A stretch of DNA of 8,595 nt, from positions 1-8,595 of the forward strand of contig JANYDZ010000621.1 of assembly GCA_025363375.1 (NCBI GenBank). The letters are read 5' to 3'. Positions 6,113-8,595 of this stretch are shown piece by piece (within the stretch, counting starts at the first letter, position 1; every line of letters starts with the position of its first letter). The stretch comes from Hyphomicrobiales bacterium. Lineage in GTDB: Bacteria; Pseudomonadota; Alphaproteobacteria; Rhizobiales; Beijerinckiaceae. Made by a program: the position numbers and the translations under genes. The notes below the pieces were generated by a model that was not told the origin of the DNA, searched no databases, and saw only the letters and a program-made list of their open reading frames with translations.

Positions 6113-6749
6113 TGACGGTCATTGCCTCAAGATAGGGTTGAATGACCTTCCAGTTTCCGGCCTCGATGGCGTAACGCGCGATTTCGGCTGGCGTTGCTTT
6201 GCGCTGGCGCAGCGCTTCCTTCATGCCTTCAAGCGCGAGATTGAGACCGGGACTTTTGCTGAATCGTCGCCCCTCGCTTTGACGATAACGGAATAGATCA
6301 ACGACGGTCTTGGCAGGGCTGTAGATGTTTACGCTCACGCCTTCGATGCTGTGCGCCTCAATGCCTAAGCGCAGCATCTTTTCGCTGAAACGCACAAACT
6401 CAAGCGGCGGTGTCGTGACGCTCGGCTTGCGTTCGCGCGAACCAATTGCCACCCAAACGCGGGGTGGCATGGTGTCAGTCAGTTCATGAAATGCGAGCGC
6501 AGATACAAGACAGATAATTCCTTTTGGCGCGATCTTGCTCGCCTCTGCCAGAACATGATTTGCCTGTAGGTCACTATCGGCGGGCTGATAGAGACCACGA
6601 CTGAGTTGAAGGATTAGTCCCTTCTCTTTCATGCGCGCGATGGTCGTAGCTGTAATTCCCGCTCTAGTCAGCTCAGAAACACGCGCCATGCCACGCTCTT
6701 TAAGGAGCGCCATTGCGCGGTCAGCTTGCGTGTGGGGCTGGATAGTCAT
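6105..6749 (-). CDS. abiEi: AbiEi-family antitoxin (type IV toxin-antitoxin), autorepressor
   Basis: Antitoxin partner of AbiEii. In characterised AbiE systems it neutralises the toxin without a stable complex and represses its own promoter through an N-terminal winged helix-turn-helix. The 214-residue protein shows the winged helix at about 9-55 (RVSELTRAGITATTIARM, then LSRGLYQ as the wing), then the typical core: SALAFHELTDTMPPRVWVAI (83-102) and SPAKTVVDLFRYR (144-156), matching the family patterns SALs.H.LT...P..vwiai and .paKTlvD.f+.R. The ATG at 6747-6749 was chosen because translation from it includes the full winged helix; no Shine-Dalgarno sequence precedes it, consistent with a leaderless message from the promoter just upstream. 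It is first in the operon, ahead of the toxin, which is the usual order. It could be assigned to another AbiEi subfamily, but not to a different function. Confidence 0.93.
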   Translation of the reverse strand: MTIQPHTQADRAMALLKERGMARVSELTRAGITATTIARMKEKGLILQLSRGLYQPADSDLQANHVLAEASKIAPKGIICLVSALAFHELTDTMPPRVWVAIGSRERKPSVTTPPLEFVRFSEKMLRLGIEAHSIEGVSVNIYSPAKTVVDLFRYRQSEGRRFSKSPGLNLALEGMKEALRQRKATPAEIARYAIEAGNWKVIQPYLEAMTVNA

Positions 6750-6754
6750 TGCAG

Positions 6755-6820
6755 GAATATGATATAAAACGCTGTATATGTCAAGGTTATATTCGACGTT
6801 TCATACCAGAAATGATATGA
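6755..6820. promoter_or_regulatory. Candidate AbiEi operators (two inverted repeats)
   Basis: GAATAT (6755-6760) is mirrored by ATATTC (6789-6794), so its two arms bracket the -10 and -35 boxes. Farther upstream TCATA (6801-6805) is mirrored by TATGA (6816-6820). AbiEi antitoxins of known systems bind inverted repeats at their own promoter. The arms are short and the region is AT-rich, so chance similarity is possible. Confidence 0.3.
6756..6784 (-). promoter_or_regulatory. Promoter of the abiEi-abiEii operon, near leaderless
   Basis: On the minus strand a perfect -35 hexamer TTGACA (6779-6784) is followed by 17 nt and then CATATT (6756-6761), which matches the -10 consensus at four of six positions. 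Only 6 nt separate the -10 from the abiEi ATG, so transcription would begin at or next to the A of the start codon. The lack of a Shine-Dalgarno sequence fits. Confidence 0.6.
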
Positions 6821-6857
6821 GAAGGATGCCGCCTAATTCATTGAAATACATTGATAT

Positions 6858-7244
6858 TTACAATAAATCACTCGGAATTCGTCTGTTTTCCCGGACCAAG
6901 GCCCTCTTCCCCTTTGCCTGCGGATCATCCCGGTCGCAAATGGGAAGATTAGTGATGCGCTCGTAGATAAATGTTGCCGGTTCCTCCGGGGTTGAATCGG
7001 CGTGTGTGCCACCCTCAATAGACGTGATGGTTTTTAAATCGGCGAGCAATCCTGCTTCATCTTCGATGGGCTGAGGGACGACGTGCTCATCGGTCAGATT
7101 GCCGATGACAGATTCAAAGCCGATGTGAACGAAGGCTGCGCGCCCCACGATGGTTCCGTTTTTAGAATTGCTGGAGAGATAAACAGCTGCAATTTTTGTA
7201 GGGTCGTAATCCCACTCGGTCGCCGGAGCGGAAATGATTTTCAA
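6858..7244 (-). CDS. Hypothetical protein, 128 residues, unrecognised (TTG start or 5'-truncated)
   Basis: I do not recognise this protein. It reads KIISAPATEWDYDPTKIAAV at the start, then alternates hydrophobic and polar segments (AAFVHIGFESVIGNL) and ends with a basic tail (KGKRALVRENRRIPSDLL). It is acidic in the middle, with no signal peptide, membrane helix or known motif. Codon choice and amino-acid balance look like real coding sequence, with A/T-richer codons like the abiE genes. The only possible start is TTG at 7242-7244; the frame opens 11 codons earlier, inside the GMC gene, with no ATG or GTG, and there is no internal Met. TTG follows the GMC stop by 4 nt (TGA-GGGA-TTG), so it might be translated by reinitiation. 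Alternatively it is a gene that lost its 5' end at the segment boundary. It lies 108 bp upstream of abiEi on the same strand. Confidence 0.5.
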   Translation of the reverse strand: MKIISAPATEWDYDPTKIAAVYLSSNSKNGTIVGRAAFVHIGFESVIGNLTDEHVVPQPIEDEAGLLADLKTITSIEGGTHADSTPEEPATFIYERITNLPICDRDDPQAKGKRALVRENRRIPSDLL

Positions 7245-7248
7245 TCCC

Positions 7249-8595
7249 TCACGCCCGCACCAAAGCCCCCGGCGCCTTCAGATATTGTTCGGTGATCGCC
7301 TTGGCGCTCCAATAGGCGAGCGCGGCGATTGTGCCGGTCGGATTATGCCCGGCGTTCTGCGGGAAGGCGGCGCCGCCCATGACAAAAAGATTGGTGCAAT
7401 CCCAGGCCTGAAGATAGCGGTTGAGCACGCTCGTCGTCGGGTCCGTCCCCATGATCACGCCGCCTGTATGGTGGGAGGCCTGGCCGTTCGCCGCGCCGAA
7501 ATTCGAGGTGCGCGGCACGGGAATTGTCGTCTTCGCGCCCATGGCCCTGGCGAGATCGTTCGCCTTGCCGGTCATGAACACCGACATCTTCCTGTCGTTC
7601 TCGGGATAGTTGAAGGTCATGCGCACCAGAGGACGGCCGATGGAATCCTTGTAGGTGGGATCGAGGTCGATGTAATTGCCGCGATGCGAATAGGACGTGC
7701 CGTGCACGGTGAGCGGAAACCAGTGATTGTACCACTTGGCCGTCGCCTCCTTCCATGCTGTGCCCCAGCGCGGCGTGCCGGGCGGCGTGGCGCGCACCTG
7801 GATCGGCCGGCCGCCCGAAACCGTTGGCGAGATATAGCCGCCGCCGATGAAGCCGAGACCCGTATGGTCGAAATTGTCGCCCTGAAAATCATCGACCGCG
7901 GCCGGCGACACGCCGGTGCCGATGAAGGGATTGATCTCCTCGTCGAAGAAGCTGACGACGCTGGAATTCGTCTGATAGCAGTAATTCTTGCCCAGAACCC
8001 CCTTGCCCGTGACGGGGTCGTAGGGCTCGCTTATGCCCGCGAGCCGCATGAGAAGCATGTTGTTGAAAGGATAGGCGCAGAGCACCACCATGTCGGCGGG
8101 CTGGATGAATTCCTCGCCGGTGCGCCGGTCGATGTAGGCGACGGATCTGATCTTCTTCGCCTGTTTGTCGAAATCGAGATTGCTCACGTAGGCATAGGTG
8201 CGCAGTTCGAAATTCGGGTCCTTGTAGAGCACGGGATGCAGGCAGATGTTCGGCGACGCCTTCGCATTGGCCTCGCAGCCGAAATATTCGCAGTGGCCGC
8301 AATATTGGCACTGACCGATGGTGAGGCCTTCAGGGTTGGTGTAGGGCGCGCTGGAATTCGACGCGGGAGTCGGGAAGGGGTGCAGTCCCGTCTCCCTGGC
8401 GGCTTTCGTCAGCATCACGCCGGCCTGCGACATGATCAGCGGCTTGTTGGGATAGTCGTTCTGGCGCGGGCCCTCGAACACGTTGCCACCCGCGACCTTC
8501 TGGCCGCGCAGGTTGCCGGCCTTGCCGGAGGTCCCGCACAACCGCTCGAAATGCTCGTAGTGGGGCTCGAGATCCTCATAGGTGACGCCCCAGTC
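7249..8595 (-). CDS. GMC-family flavoprotein oxidoreductase, N-terminus outside the window
   Basis: FAD-dependent alcohol/sugar dehydrogenase of the glucose-methanol-choline family, close to gluconate 2-dehydrogenase-type flavoprotein subunits. The frame runs in from the right edge; the last 448 residues are present and the N-terminal FAD-binding GxGxxG is missing. Fragment numbering: DWGVTYEDLEPHYEHFERL (1-19) is the usual GMC segment; C-x2-C-x2-C-x4-C (Cys96, 99, 102, 107 in CQYCGHCEYFGC) is the cluster of the gluconate-dehydrogenase branch; SHHTGG (His375-His376) and GHNPTGT (His417, Asn418) are in the GMC C-terminal domain, the second carrying the catalytic His position. The internal TTG at 8541 is not the start because conserved sequence precedes it. 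Enzymes of this branch usually work with a small Tat-exported subunit and a cytochrome c, passing electrons to the respiratory chain; those partners are not visible here. The stop is 4 nt before the next ORF. Confidence 0.93.
   Translation of the reverse strand, partial: DWGVTYEDLEPHYEHFERLCGTSGKAGNLRGQKVAGGNVFEGPRQNDYPNKPLIMSQAGVMLTKAARETGLHPFPTPASNSSAPYTNPEGLTIGQCQYCGHCEYFGCEANAKASPNICLHPVLYKDPNFELRTYAYVSNLDFDKQAKKIRSVAYIDRRTGEEFIQPADMVVLCAYPFNNMLLMRLAGISEPYDPVTGKGVLGKNYCYQTNSSVVSFFDEEINPFIGTGVSPAAVDDFQGDNFDHTGLGFIGGGYISPTVSGGRPIQVRATPPGTPRWGTAWKEATAKWYNHWFPLTVHGTSYSHRGNYIDLDPTYKDSIGRPLVRMTFNYPENDRKMSVFMTGKANDLARAMGAKTTIPVPRTSNFGAANGQASHHTGGVIMGTDPTTSVLNRYLQAWDCTNLFVMGGAAFPQNAGHNPTGTIAALAYWSAKAITEQYLKAPGALVRA

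Larger units (their letters stand above)
5225..7248. mobile_element. Putative acquired AT-richer segment carrying the AbiE toxin-antitoxin pair
   Basis: The segment between the broken membrane-protein gene and the GMC oxidoreductase gene has clearly lower GC and more A/T-ending codons than both flanks, and it carries a type IV toxin-antitoxin pair, a gene class that often moves horizontally. The left edge is placed where the small gene loses family similarity (about 5223-5240) and the right edge at the GMC stop codon. I found no integrase, transposase, terminal inverted repeat, flanking direct repeat or tRNA at either edge, so the mechanism is unknown and the edges are approximate. Confidence 0.4.

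Noticed and set aside
6778..6966. + strand 62-codon frame divergent from abiEi
   Set aside because: No ribosome site, no recognisable motif, and it overlaps both the abiE promoter region and the antisense of the 128-codon ORF.
5215..7270. Target-site duplications or terminal inverted repeats at the edges of the AT-richer segment
   Set aside because: Comparing about 30 nt at each edge by eye gave no match beyond short GC-rich words; no transposase or integrase is encoded.
1..8595. CRISPR arrays, tRNA, rRNA or riboswitches
   Set aside because: No regularly spaced repeats and no recognisable tRNA, rRNA or riboswitch core seen on either strand.

Overview
The window looks like chromosomal DNA of a high-GC alphaproteobacterium, most likely of the order Hyphomicrobiales (Rhizobiales). 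The evidence is protein similarity recalled from memory: the dihydroorotase, YgfZ, the Ada-motif hypothetical protein and the small membrane-protein fragment all resemble versions I associate with that order. I cannot name a genus. Codons are strongly GC-biased except in a stretch at about 5225-7245, which is clearly more AT-rich; its intergenic part at about 6750-6900 is below 40% GC by hand count.

Left part (1-3687). The 3' two-thirds or more of a Bug/TctC-type periplasmic solute receptor runs on the + strand to 766. It overlaps by 14 nt, tail to tail, with a minus-strand series: ygfZ (3687-2887), an L,D-transpeptidase (2686-1358), and a 199-residue protein of unknown function carrying an Ada-like Cys motif (1352-753). 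A probable intrinsic terminator behind ygfZ (2815-2850) and a candidate promoter with a tandem repeat in its leader suggest that the transpeptidase and the 199-residue gene form their own two-gene unit.

Middle (3778-5103). A dihydroorotase-family amidohydrolase is divergent from ygfZ across 90 bp. Its first metal-binding His (HxH) is Gln, while the other metal and carboxy-Lys positions are kept. Directly behind it is the 5' half of a small membrane-protein gene (5128 to about 5223). Its reading frame departs from the expected family sequence where the AT-richer segment begins.

AT-richer segment (about 5225-7245). This carries, on the minus strand, a type IV AbiE toxin-antitoxin pair: antitoxin abiEi (6749-6105) and nucleotidyltransferase toxin abiEii (6112-5240), overlapping by 8 nt. 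In front of abiEi is a good -35/-10 promoter so close to the ATG that the mRNA would be nearly leaderless, with inverted repeats that could be the antitoxin's operators. Upstream is an unrecognised 128-codon ORF with only a TTG start. I read the segment as an acquired cassette that replaced part of the local sequence.

Right part (7249-8595). The C-terminal three-quarters or so of a GMC-family flavoprotein oxidoreductase with a four-Cys cluster runs off the right edge, minus strand.

I see no convincing new multi-gene system. The strongest leads are the AbiE cassette with its possible third gene and broken neighbour, the His-to-Gln dihydroorotase, and the Ada-motif hypothetical protein.
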